Of a stretch of DNA of 64,000 bases, positions 1-8,249 are shown piece after piece. A program made the translations under genes and the position numbers. The notes under the pieces were generated by a model. That model did no database searches and had not been told where the DNA came from. It was given only the letters and a program-made list of their open reading frames with translations. Position 1 is the first letter of the stretch. Each line of letters begins with the position of its first letter. The stretch covers positions 1 through 64,000 of the forward strand of contig JBCDDC010000017.1 of assembly GCA_039180675.1 (NCBI GenBank), in the 5' to 3' direction. The DNA is from Thermohalobaculum sp039180675 (GTDB taxonomy: Bacteria; Pseudomonadota; Alphaproteobacteria; Rhodobacterales; Rhodobacteraceae).

Positions 1-465
1 GAGCGATGGTTCACAAGCAATATTCCAAGTGGAAAAGAGATGTCCAACAACGACATTGCCGACCTGACATTGCCCGAAGTTACACCAGGCTACGCTTTTC
101 CTGTCGTCCGGCCCGAGACCGACGGACTAAAGCAACGAGAGGTACGCTTGATCGTACATTCGGTCAAACTCGCTGAGTTGGATGGAAAATGGCTCAACAT
201 CTACGCCCGCGTCATAACACCAGATCTCTTTCCAGCACTCGCAAGCTTTCTGATAGTATTTGCAGTCATGCTCTTCGGGATCGCTCTTGCGGCCTATCTG
301 GCAACGCGCCTGATGCGCCCGTTTCGCGCCATGGCAGAAGCTGCCGAGCGTTTTGGCCGTGGCGAAAGCATCGATGCGGTACAGGCCAGTGGACCCGCCG
401 ACATGCGATCCATCGTGAGCACCTTCAACGACATGAGCCTGAAGCTGGAACAGGCGCGGTCCAAT
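1..465 (+). pseudogene. Sensor histidine kinase, N-terminal fragment (periplasmic part, TM, HAMP)
   Basis: The reading frame is open from base 1, so the true start lies left of the window. It encodes a periplasmic stretch, one membrane segment (about 240-310) and a HAMP-type linker containing RPFRAMAEAAERFGRG, as in two-component sensor kinases. After LEQAR, where a dimerisation helix with the H-box should follow, the frame turns into nonsense and ends at 606. From that point the DNA reads as the antisense of the TadG-like gene. The kinase and phosphoacceptor domains are absent, so the gene is truncated at about 455-465. The fragment cannot signal as a kinase. The cut could be a real rearrangement or an assembly join. 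Confidence 0.7.
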
Positions 466-1256
466 TCGTCGAGCGTGCGATGCCCGATCCCGAGATTGAC
501 CAGCGGAAGCAGCGAGAGATCCGTGACCACGAGCGGGTCGTCGGTGGTGTCGCGGCCTGTCAAAATGCTGAATGCGGTCTGGCCGATATTCACACCACCC
601 GCGTAAGGCACGAGGTTGATCGTCACAAAATCCGACGCGCCATCATTGCTCACGGTGTTGACGAATTCGATCGCAGCGGGTTTCAGCGCCTCCATCCGGC
701 TTTCGCCTTCTTCTGGCGACTGGTCGCCAGCTCTCCACCGCATGGTGCCCGAGATATCGAGCACGAGCGAAATCTCGACGTTCTCAACCTCCTGGATCGC
801 GGCGGACGCACTGGCCACGTTGAGATCGGGCACGCCAATCATCCGTAGGAAGGTCGTGTCCATCGGGAAAGACGCAGCCGCGCTCACCGTGCGCGAGTTG
901 ATTGTGGAGAGGTTTGGCGTCACCGACAACCACGGCGTTTCAAAGGCGCCATCGCCGCCCTCATCGACCGGAGCCGGGTTCACAAACTCGAACTGCCGTG
1001 CGGCGAAGGGCCGGTAGTTTACATAGGTCTGGATGATCGACCGCGCGTCTTCTTCCTGCGCGTTTCCTTGGATCGATGTCACGGCGAGGACGCCTCGGTC
1101 CAGCGCAGACTGAAGGCTAGCGCGCTGCGTTTCATGCTTGGCCATGTCGAGTGCAAGGCCCGTCATCAGCATGATGCCAATGAACAAAACGAGGATCAGA
1201 GTTGTGATCCCGCCACGCTCATCGCGCGCGAATTTCTTAACCGGAGTCAAAGACAT
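458..1256 (-). pseudogene. TadG-like pilus assembly protein with vWA domain, C-terminally truncated
   Basis: The N-terminus has a short basic region and a membrane helix (about residues 17-38), typical of TadE/TadG-like pseudopilin proteins of the Tad pilus system. A von Willebrand A-type domain starts at about residue 160 with the MIDAS motif DISGTM (about 167-172). The protein should run to roughly 450 residues or more. Here the recognisable sequence stops after GHRTLDELDR, and the rest of the frame (to 294) is the antisense of the kinase fragment. So this gene is cut at the same junction, at about 460-475. No other tad genes are in the window. Confidence 0.72.
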
Positions 1257-1536
1257 TGGTCACACCCCTGCTGTTGATAGCTTTCACCATCTCAAAACGG
1301 GGGTAACCCCCACGCTCCACATAACTCACCCAAAATCACAATCGCATGAATCGCCCGGAAGAGTCCAGACGTCGGAGCGTGGTTCGCGATACAGACAAAC
1401 ACTACGTTGAAATTACAACATAATTTCGGATTGAGGCGCAGTTATGTTGGATTTGCGCCAAGATGATGGAGAGGGTTCTCGATGCGAGATAGTCGAGAAC
1501 CCCGACAATCCATGCCCAGCGGTACCGCGGCCGTGA

Positions 1537-2232
1537 TCACGTCGCGAGGAGTGTCATGAAACGGTTCGCATGGAGGAAATCCGTGCGCTTGCGGGAGGCG
1601 AGCGCAGCAGCTTCGGTATCCTCGCCCCATTCCTCGATATTCCAGTCCTCGTCGATCCGGCTGAGCGGCCAGGCGTCCTCTGCCTCGATATGCCCGTGGC
1701 TGACCGCGAGGCCGATCACCAGCGAACCGGACAGTGTGACCAGGTCATGCAGCGCCGTGAGTTCCCAAGGCGAATGCCTCGCGACGGAACGGGAAAGCGC
1801 GTCGAGACTATCCTGCGGCTGCAGGCAATGCATCAGGCCGGTCGTGGTTCTGAGCGGGGCCGACAGAGCATCCTCAGACCAATCGAGCAGTGGATCCCAC
1901 GCCACCGTCTGCCGGTCCACGAGTGCCTGGGGGTGCGGGGCGCGATAACAGAGAAGATCTGTCTCGCCATAGCTTGCTATCTCGGAAGCGACCGCATCGA
2001 ACTGCCCGGTGACGCGATCGATCGCCGTATTTGCAGTGCGAGTCACCGGCATGGTCTCTGGGCGCACATCCTCTTGTTGCGCCCGCCATTCGTCCGCGAT
2101 CGCCTCGGCCACGGCGCGGGTCGGAACGGCCAGTGCGGCCTTTGCAGGGGTGCGCACCGCGCGATCGTCGAGCGTGATCCCGAAGTCATTACCCTGAGCG
2201 ACGACCTGGACATCTGACCAGAAGACCTTCAC
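1537..2232 (-). CDS. Atp12-family F1F0-ATPase assembly chaperone
   Basis: A 231-residue protein resembling Atp12, the chaperone that binds the F1 alpha subunit before assembly. The family pattern is visible: an N-terminal domain with the DDRAVRTPAKAALAVPT stretch, then a helical domain with ETDLLCYRAPHP and a WDPLLDW segment. I chose the GTG at 2232 (VKVFWSD) because it overlaps the stop of the upstream HAD gene as GTGA, although the frame stays open upstream. Genes of this family often follow a HAD phosphatase in Rhodobacterales, which fits the translationally coupled pair seen here. Cytoplasmic. Confidence 0.85.
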   Translation of the reverse strand: MKVFWSDVQVVAQGNDFGITLDDRAVRTPAKAALAVPTRAVAEAIADEWRAQQEDVRPETMPVTRTANTAIDRVTGQFDAVASEIASYGETDLLCYRAPHPQALVDRQTVAWDPLLDWSEDALSAPLRTTTGLMHCLQPQDSLDALSRSVARHSPWELTALHDLVTLSGSLVIGLAVSHGHIEAEDAWPLSRIDEDWNIEEWGEDTEAAALASRKRTDFLHANRFMTLLAT

Positions 2233-2915
2233 GCAACCTCCCAGATCGCTTCGACTTCCGGGATGAGGTCGTCGAAACGGTCGATGATGACGCGCGGCTC
2301 TGCCCCAGACAGACGCTCGACCGGGTGATATCCCCACGAGACCCCGATCCCGTGGCACCCTGCCGAGCGCGCCATCTGCAGATCGAAAGCGGTGTCACCG
2401 ATGACGACCGTGTCTGTAGGCAGGGCCCCGGCCGAATTCATGCAATTGAGCGCCATCTGCGGGTTCGGCTTCGACGGCGCATCATCAGCGGTCTGCGTGC
2501 CAAGGAAGAGCGGCCTGAGCCCGTGCGAGTCGAGCATGTGATCGAGCCCGCGCCGCGCTTTACCGGTCGCGATTGAGAGGAGGTAGCCCTGCGCCTCCAG
2601 CTCATGCAGCGCCTCCCGCGCGCCGGGGAAGAGCGGTGCGGCCGCCTCCCCGCCCATGCTCTGGCGCATCTCCACGAAACTGGCCTTGTAGAGCTCAACC
2701 ATCCGCATCTGATGGATGGAGGTATGCTTCGGGAAGAGCACCTGCATCGCCTCCGGCAGTGACAGCCCGACAATGCCAAGGATATCACTCTTTGGCAGTG
2801 GCGGCTCGCCTGCTGACGCGCAGGCCCTGTGCATGGCCTCGACGATGAATGCCTGGCTGTCGACCAGGGTGCCATCGACATCGAAGATCACGAGGCGCAG
2901 GGGCGTGTCGGTCAT
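2229..2915 (-). CDS. HAD-superfamily hydrolase, phosphoglycolate-phosphatase-like
   Basis: A 228-residue haloacid-dehalogenase phosphatase. Motif I is FDVDGTLVDS near the N-terminus (nucleophile and general acid Asp), motif II is the Ser/Thr in SIATGKA, motif III is the Lys in PSKPNP, and motif IV is VIGDTAFDL. A helical cap lies between motifs I and II (subfamily IA). Substrates in this family are small phosphomonoesters such as 2-phosphoglycolate; the exact substrate cannot be read from sequence. It overlaps the Atp12 gene by 4 bp, so the two are probably co-transcribed. Confidence 0.85.
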   Translation of the reverse strand: MTDTPLRLVIFDVDGTLVDSQAFIVEAMHRACASAGEPPLPKSDILGIVGLSLPEAMQVLFPKHTSIHQMRMVELYKASFVEMRQSMGGEAAAPLFPGAREALHELEAQGYLLSIATGKARRGLDHMLDSHGLRPLFLGTQTADDAPSKPNPQMALNCMNSAGALPTDTVVIGDTAFDLQMARSAGCHGIGVSWGYHPVERLSGAEPRVIIDRFDDLIPEVEAIWEVA

Positions 2916-2978
2916 GGGCTCTCCTTCTCGCCGCTGACCTAGCGCAGCGCGGGGCAGAGCACCAGTGGCCGCGGCCCA

Positions 2979-3794
2979 TCAGTTGCCGGAGATTTGCCGC
3001 ACCCTCTCGATCAGGAAGGGATTGGAGACGCCAAGCTCGAAGGCACGCAGGAAGTCCGTGTCCGCGCGTTCCTTATCACCTGCGCCGTCGAGGTAGCGCC
3101 CCCGGGCATAATAGGCCGCGCCCCAGTCGGGAGCCAGATCGACGGCCCGGTCGAAATCGGCCAGCGCGCTCTCCTCGCCCTGCAGTGCACGGGCCTGGCC
3201 CCGGTTGAGCAAGGCGGCCGCGTCGTTATCGCTGATCTCGAGCACGCTGTCGAAATCCGCCTCCGCGGCTACCGGATCGCCAAGCGATAGCAGGGCCAGC
3301 CCGCGGTTGTAGCGCGCAGAGAGATTGCGCGGATCGAGCTCGATGGCGCGGGAGAGATTTCCCTCCGCCTCAGCGATCCGATTCTGGCGGAGCAGCATCG
3401 CCCCCTGCGCCGCCCAGATGCTCGCATCCTCGGGCGCGACCTCAAGAGCTGTCGCAAAATCGGCATAGGCATCCTGCAGGCGGCCAAGCGCTTCATTGCT
3501 GCGCGCGCGGTAGGTATAGGCAACCGTCAGGCCCGGATCAGCCGATGTGGCGAGGCCAAAATTCAAGATCGCCTCGGAATGGCGACCCTGCTCGGCCAGC
3601 CCAACCCCGAGATTGGTCAAAACCCGCGCGCGGGTCGACGTATCCAGGCCCCGGTCCTGCAACGCCTCCTGGCAGAACCTGATCGTATCGGCCGCTGGCA
3701 TGTTGGGATTGGCGCAGGCCTTCAGCACCACGCTTTCAGCAAACGCGGCCGGTGCTGCGACAAGCAGGAAAAGTGTCAGGAGGAGAAGGCGCAT
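2979..3794 (-). CDS. Exported tetratricopeptide-repeat protein
   Basis: Starting at the ATG at 3794 gives 271 residues that begin with a signal peptide (MRLLLLTLFLLVAAPAAFA, cleavage after AFA). The open frame upstream to 3911 lacks a signal-like start and is probably not translated. The mature part is a run of TPR units (about residues 50-260) with typical W/LG/Y/A/P positions, for example AYTYRARSNEALGRLQDAY and ALLNRGQARALQGEE. Such periplasmic TPR proteins are scaffolds; no partner is suggested by the neighbours. The gene ends 63 bp upstream of the HAD gene on the same strand. Confidence 0.75.
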   Translation of the reverse strand: MRLLLLTLFLLVAAPAAFAESVVLKACANPNMPAADTIRFCQEALQDRGLDTSTRARVLTNLGVGLAEQGRHSEAILNFGLATSADPGLTVAYTYRARSNEALGRLQDAYADFATALEVAPEDASIWAAQGAMLLRQNRIAEAEGNLSRAIELDPRNLSARYNRGLALLSLGDPVAAEADFDSVLEISDNDAAALLNRGQARALQGEESALADFDRAVDLAPDWGAAYYARGRYLDGAGDKERADTDFLRAFELGVSNPFLIERVRQISGN

Positions 3795-3984
3795 CGAATC
3801 CCTGTTTCGTGACGGCCCCACGTTAGAGGGCAGAGAGCGCAAGAAAAGCGATTTCTCGACGTTGTGCCAGAGATGCCGCGGAAACTTGAATACCCGCGAG
3901 GAACGGGTCAAAGTCGGCTAGCGTCCGCGAGGGGGGTCTTGCGGACGCGTCCGGCCAACAAAGACTGGATGAGCGGGAACAGGG

Positions 3985-6141
3985 ATGCGGGCGCTAATCA
4001 TCGTCATTGTCTTGGCGGCGGCTGCCTATGGCGGCTGGCTGGCGATCGAACAACGCGCGGCGCGGATCGAGGCCGATATCGACACGCGGGTCAGGCAGGC
4101 GGTTCTGCCGATAGCGAAACACGCGGTCGAGATCGAGACCTCGGGACGGCACGTCACGATCACCGGCATCGCGGATACGGCGGAGGAGCGCCAGCGCCTG
4201 CTCGATGCCGCCCGCGCGGTGGACGGACAGGTCGAGGTGACCGACGCGTTGCGGGTGCTGGAGACGGTTCAACCCTACACGCTCCGGGCCTGGCGGGCGC
4301 CGGACGGGCGGATCTCGATCACCGGCCTGGTGCCGAGCCGCGAGGTCGAGGAGACCCTGATCGCGGCGGCAGGTGATGCAGCAGAGGGCGCAGGGGTAGA
4401 AGCCAACCTGACGCTCGCGGCCGGAATGCCCGACGCGGACTGGATCGGGATGGTCGAGGCCGGTCTCGTAGCAATGTCGACGCTGGAGGATGGGTCGATC
4501 CGCCTGTCGGACCGCGACGGCCTGCTCAGCGGCATCGCCGATGGGATCCCCGGGCGAGACACCGCAATCGCGGAGCTGAGCGCCGACGGGTTCGGGAACT
4601 GGCAGACCGATATCCGGATCAAACTGCCGGTGATCAGCCCCTACAGCTTCACAGCCGCCAAGACAGCGCAGGGGTTCTCCTGGCAGGGGTATGCGCCGAA
4701 TGAGGAGATCAGCGCCCGGCTGATCGAACGGGCCACGATCCTGGGCGGCAAGGGCGCGAGTGGAGAGATCACGCTGGCGGACGGCATGCCGGGAGACGCG
4801 TGGCCCGGGCTGGTCGAGAGCGGGCTCGGCTCTCTCTCGCTCTTGCGCGACGGTCGCCTGAGCATCGAGGACATGGCGCTCACACTCGAGGGCAGTGTTG
4901 ATACGGCCGAGGACCTCGCGCGGCTGGAGGCGACGTTTGGATCTGATTGGTCGGTCTCGATCACCGTGCTCTCCCCTGATCCGGCGCCACGTCTTCTGAT
5001 CACCATGCCGCTCGGCGGGCAGGCAGAGGCCAGCGGCAGGCTGCCAAAGCAGTTCGATCTGCAGGTGCTGCCCGCCGTCCTGCCCGATATCGACGCACAG
5101 CAGGTCACCAGCGATTCCGCGGGGGATGCGGGCAGTTGGGAGGCGCTGATCGACGCGCTGGCCATCATCACCCCACGGCTCCGCGAAGCAGAGGTCGATG
5201 TCAGCGAGGGCCGCATCCGGCTGGAGGGGACGGTCAAGCGCGAGTTCGAGGCCCAGGGCACGCGCGCGGCGCTGAACGCCGCCCTGCCCCAGGGCTGGCA
5301 GGCCGACATCGCAATTGACGACGCCCCGCCTCTGCCCGCCCTGCGGCTCGATCAGACGGGTGAGATCGCGCTTTCGGGCATCCTTCCCGAAGGACTTGCA
5401 GTGGCCGACGCCCTCGCGCTCTCCGGCGCAACGGAAGGCACCGGGTTGAGCGCCGATGGCGATGGCGACGCGGAGATGTGGCGGAACGCGCTCACAGCAG
5501 GTGCCCGAATCGCCGCCGCCTATCAAGAAGGCGTAGTGACGATCGAACCCGGTGAGATCAGTGCAGAGGGGGCCTTGCGCCCAGGCTACGGTCACGCGGA
5601 ACTGTCCCGTTGGACAGCCGCGCTGGTGCCCGAGGGCTGGGAGATGGAGACCTCCGGCACCGAACTCGCCGCGGTCGAGGGCGACCGGCGGATCAACCTC
5701 GCAACGCTGGAGGCCGAGACCTTCACCGGCAACCACTGGCTGCCAGAGTTGCAAATCACGCCAACGCAAAAGACCTGCAACAGCGAGGCCCGGGCGGCCC
5801 TGGGCGCGCAGAAGATCACTTTCGTCACAGGCTCGGCCCGGATCGATGCCGGCGCTCGCATTCTGCTCAACCGCCTCGCCGCCATAGCCATCGCCTGCGC
5901 GAACGAGACGGGGCTGCGTCTCGAGATCTCAGGCCACACCGACGACGTGGGGGCCGAGGCGCAGAACCAGCAACTCTCCGAACGGCGCGCCGCCGCGGTT
6001 CGCGAGGCGCTGGTGGCCCGCGGCGTCGACGGCACCCAGCTCACTGCAATAGGGCTTGGCGAAGAGCAGCCAGTGGCGGAGAATGACACCGAAGAAGGCC
6101 GGGCGCGGAACCGGCGTATCGAGTTTCTGTTTACCGAGTAG
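3985..6141 (+). CDS. OmpA-family envelope protein with BON-like repeats
   Basis: A 718-residue protein with an N-terminal membrane anchor or signal (ALIIVIVLAAAAYGGWLAI). A long region of BON-like beta-alpha-beta units follows; BON domains are associated with membrane or phospholipid binding. Two units share the pattern LA-GMP-D-W-G-VE-GL (about residues 146-160 and 263-280). The C-terminal 110 residues are an OmpA peptidoglycan-binding domain, with ITFVTGSARID, ISGHTDDVG and the terminal block RARNRRIEF. It probably links the envelope to the cell wall. The gene is followed by a hairpin and then, 47 bp downstream, by a membrane protein gene with a helix-hairpin-helix end. Confidence 0.85.
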   Translation: MRALIIVIVLAAAAYGGWLAIEQRAARIEADIDTRVRQAVLPIAKHAVEIETSGRHVTITGIADTAEERQRLLDAARAVDGQVEVTDALRVLETVQPYTLRAWRAPDGRISITGLVPSREVEETLIAAAGDAAEGAGVEANLTLAAGMPDADWIGMVEAGLVAMSTLEDGSIRLSDRDGLLSGIADGIPGRDTAIAELSADGFGNWQTDIRIKLPVISPYSFTAAKTAQGFSWQGYAPNEEISARLIERATILGGKGASGEITLADGMPGDAWPGLVESGLGSLSLLRDGRLSIEDMALTLEGSVDTAEDLARLEATFGSDWSVSITVLSPDPAPRLLITMPLGGQAEASGRLPKQFDLQVLPAVLPDIDAQQVTSDSAGDAGSWEALIDALAIITPRLREAEVDVSEGRIRLEGTVKREFEAQGTRAALNAALPQGWQADIAIDDAPPLPALRLDQTGEIALSGILPEGLAVADALALSGATEGTGLSADGDGDAEMWRNALTAGARIAAAYQEGVVTIEPGEISAEGALRPGYGHAELSRWTAALVPEGWEMETSGTELAAVEGDRRINLATLEAETFTGNHWLPELQITPTQKTCNSEARAALGAQKITFVTGSARIDAGARILLNRLAAIAIACANETGLRLEISGHTDDVGAEAQNQQLSERRAAAVREALVARGVDGTQLTAIGLGEEQPVAENDTEEGRARNRRIEFLFTE

Positions 6142-6152
6142 CGCACGGCCTG

Positions 6153-6173
6153 CCCCGCCAGCCTGCGGGGTTT
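6153..6173 (+). terminator. Short GC hairpin with TTT after the OmpA-family gene
   Basis: A perfect 6-bp stem CCCCGC/GCGGGG with a 6-base loop, followed by TTTG, lies 11 bases after the stop codon. The T-run is short, so termination is probably partial and the next gene may still be read through. Confidence 0.45.
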
Positions 6174-6188
6174 GCCTGGAGGAGGATC

Positions 6189-6974
6189 ATGGCAGCGTAC
6201 CCACTCCCGATCTGGTTCATCGGCACCGGCGACCTCTACCTTCATGCTCAGATGCTGATTTACTATCTCGTCGCGCTCCTGCTTGGCGCGGCGCTCGGCT
6301 ATCTGGTCTGGGGCTGGGGTCGGACCGACAAGATCGAGCTTGCCCGGGCCGAAGGCATGCGGGCAGCCGAACGCAGGGCCGATGCAGAGGGCCGCTCCGG
6401 CGAGGTTGGGCGCCTCAAGGCCGAGCTCGACATCGCAACGAAGGCACGTGCCTCGCTGGAGGCCCGCCTCGAACAGGTGCAATCGGAGCTTGAGGCCACA
6501 CCGCGCATGATCGAGCCTGAGCCTGAGGCCGTGGAACCCATTCCGGAGGCAGCAGAAGAGGAACCGGAAGCAGTGGCAGAGGCTCAGGAGCCCGAAACCG
6601 AAGAGCCTCCGTTCAAGGATTCGGACCTCTCGGCAATGATCGATCCCGGCAGTCTTGCCCCGGATCAGCCCGAACCGTTCTTCGAACCGCACGCGATCGA
6701 GGACGAGATCGACGAGGATGGGCCGCCGTCGATCGAGGTTACAGAGGAAGCCGATGCCGCACCCGCCGACCCCGACGATTTAACGCTGATCAAGGGGATC
6801 GGACCCAAGCTGGCCGAGCGGCTCAACGGCATGGGTGTCTTCCGTTTCGCGCAGATTGCCGAGTGGGACACCGAAGACATCGCCTCGGTCGATGAGCGGC
6901 TCGCCTTCCGCGGCCGGATCGAGCGGGATGACTGGGTGGGACAGGCAAGGCGCTTGACCCGAGAAGACATCTGA
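6189..6974 (+). CDS. Membrane-anchored protein with coiled coil and C-terminal helix-hairpin-helix
   Basis: A 261-residue protein. Residues about 20-43 form a membrane helix (LIYYLVALLLGAALGYLVWG). Residues 50-105 are a charged Ala/Glu/Arg-rich coiled coil, then comes a Glu/Pro-rich acidic linker to about residue 195. The last 60 residues carry DDLTLIKGIGPKLAERLNGM, a helix-hairpin-helix of the kind called 'predicted 5' DNA nuclease, flap endonuclease-1-like' in COG3743-type proteins. No nuclease active site is visible. It sits 47 bp after the OmpA/BON gene and 14 bp before the SnoaL-like gene, all on one strand. Confidence 0.7.
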   Translation: MAAYPLPIWFIGTGDLYLHAQMLIYYLVALLLGAALGYLVWGWGRTDKIELARAEGMRAAERRADAEGRSGEVGRLKAELDIATKARASLEARLEQVQSELEATPRMIEPEPEAVEPIPEAAEEEPEAVAEAQEPETEEPPFKDSDLSAMIDPGSLAPDQPEPFFEPHAIEDEIDEDGPPSIEVTEEADAAPADPDDLTLIKGIGPKLAERLNGMGVFRFAQIAEWDTEDIASVDERLAFRGRIERDDWVGQARRLTREDI

Positions 6975-6988
6975 ACCGGAGGAGCCCG

Positions 6989-7327
6989 ATGCGCAGCCCG
7001 CGTGAGACCGCCGATCTGCAATTGCAATGCTACAACGCCCGGTATCTCGAGGGGTTCTGCGCGCTTTTCACCGAGGACGCGCGGCTGATCGACCTGCCGA
7101 CCGGGACCATACTCGCCGACGGGCTCCCGGCCATCCGCGATTTCTATGCGGCCCGCTTCTCGAACGAGGCCCTGCATTGCCGCGTCCACACCCATTGCGA
7201 TATCGGCACTTTCGCGATCGACCGGGAAACAATCGAAGGCATCCCAGGCGCCCCGGTCGACGTCGTCGCGATCTACGAAGTCCGCGACGGCCTGATCGCG
7301 CAGGTGCAGTTCATCCGCTCGAGCTGA
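6989..7327 (+). CDS. SnoaL-like / NTF2-fold protein
   Basis: A 112-residue protein that fits the nuclear-transport-factor-2-like fold: an N-terminal helix, then YNARYLEGFCALFTEDARLI, the IRDFYAARF helix and C-terminal strands ending VQFIRSS. The fold hosts isomerases, hydratases and non-catalytic binders, so the function cannot be named. An RBS (GGAGG) lies just before the ATG. Its 3' end overlaps the convergent phosphoesterase gene by 17 bp. Confidence 0.65.
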   Translation: MRSPRETADLQLQCYNARYLEGFCALFTEDARLIDLPTGTILADGLPAIRDFYAARFSNEALHCRVHTHCDIGTFAIDRETIEGIPGAPVDVVAIYEVRDGLIAQVQFIRSS

Positions 7328-8249
7328 GATCTCCGAGGTCCAGCAGAACAATCTCCGGAGCTACTCCGAAGCGAACTGGCAGGATCGACAACCCCAGACC
7401 ACCCGAGACGATCAGGTGCCGCTCGGCGGCTGCGTCCGCTGTTCCCGGCTCCACCACATGGCCATAGGCGTACCGGTTGCGATAGCGCGACGGGACGATG
7501 GGCGAGTGCCCAAACAAGCGGACCTGACCACCATGCGTGTGGCCTGAGAGCGTGAGGGCAACTCGGTCGGGCACGCTCGGAAAGATATCCGGCTCATGCG
7601 CCATAAGGATGACAGGCGCATCATCAGTGACCTGCGTCAACGTCCCTGCGAGATCATCGACGCCCTTCCAGCTAGTCCGGCCCCATCCCCGGCCGGGCAA
7701 GAGTGCTATCTGATCGCCAAGGCCCGCCAACCAGAACGCGCCTCCCTCCTTTTCAATCCGGACCACGCGGTTCTCGTAGACGGGTATGCCAACGCGTTCG
7801 AGTGCCACCTGCCCGAAGGTCGGACCGTGACCGTTTCTTTGCGCGGTCAGATCCTCCCACCAGTCATGATTGCCCAGCACCGCGTGCACCCCGAGAGGAG
7901 CACTGAGACCCGAGAGAGCTTTCGACCAGTCCGCGGAATGAACCCAACCGGTAACCCACGGCGTTCCTGCACCGTAGTCGCCAAGCAGCAGGATCAGATC
8001 AGGTTCGAGCGCCTGCGTCTCCGCGACGACATAGCGGATCCGCTCGATCGTCATCCAAGGCTTGCATGCGTGCAGATCAGCCAGAACCGCTATACGGACC
8101 CGCAACGACCCAGGCCAGCCAGGCAATTGCGGCGAATATTTTTGTATCCTCAAGCGAAAGGGCTCGACGCCAAAGGCATATCCCCCACCTGCAACAGCGC
8201 CTGCGAGAAGGCCGCCGAACGCCCGGAGAAACCCTCGCCGCGTGATCAT
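7311..8249 (-). CDS. Tat-exported metallophosphoesterase (YkuE-like)
   Basis: A 312-residue enzyme when started at the ATG at 8249, which overlaps the upstream flavoenzyme stop as ATGA. The N-terminus is a twin-arginine signal (TRRGFLRAFGG). The calcineurin-type dimetal motifs are complete: VLADLHA, LLLGDYG, LGNHDWW, LMAHEPD and SGHTHGGQ. YkuE-type enzymes act outside the cytoplasm on phosphodiesters, in some cases lipid-linked; the substrate is not known here. Position in the operon after two FAD enzymes is probably a matter of convenience. Confidence 0.85.
   Translation of the reverse strand: MITRRGFLRAFGGLLAGAVAGGGYAFGVEPFRLRIQKYSPQLPGWPGSLRVRIAVLADLHACKPWMTIERIRYVVAETQALEPDLILLLGDYGAGTPWVTGWVHSADWSKALSGLSAPLGVHAVLGNHDWWEDLTAQRNGHGPTFGQVALERVGIPVYENRVVRIEKEGGAFWLAGLGDQIALLPGRGWGRTSWKGVDDLAGTLTQVTDDAPVILMAHEPDIFPSVPDRVALTLSGHTHGGQVRLFGHSPIVPSRYRNRYAYGHVVEPGTADAAAERHLIVSGGLGLSILPVRFGVAPEIVLLDLGDLSSSG

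Noticed and set aside
3994..5769. 591-residue minus-strand frame
   Set aside because: Antisense of the OmpA/BON gene; no motif.
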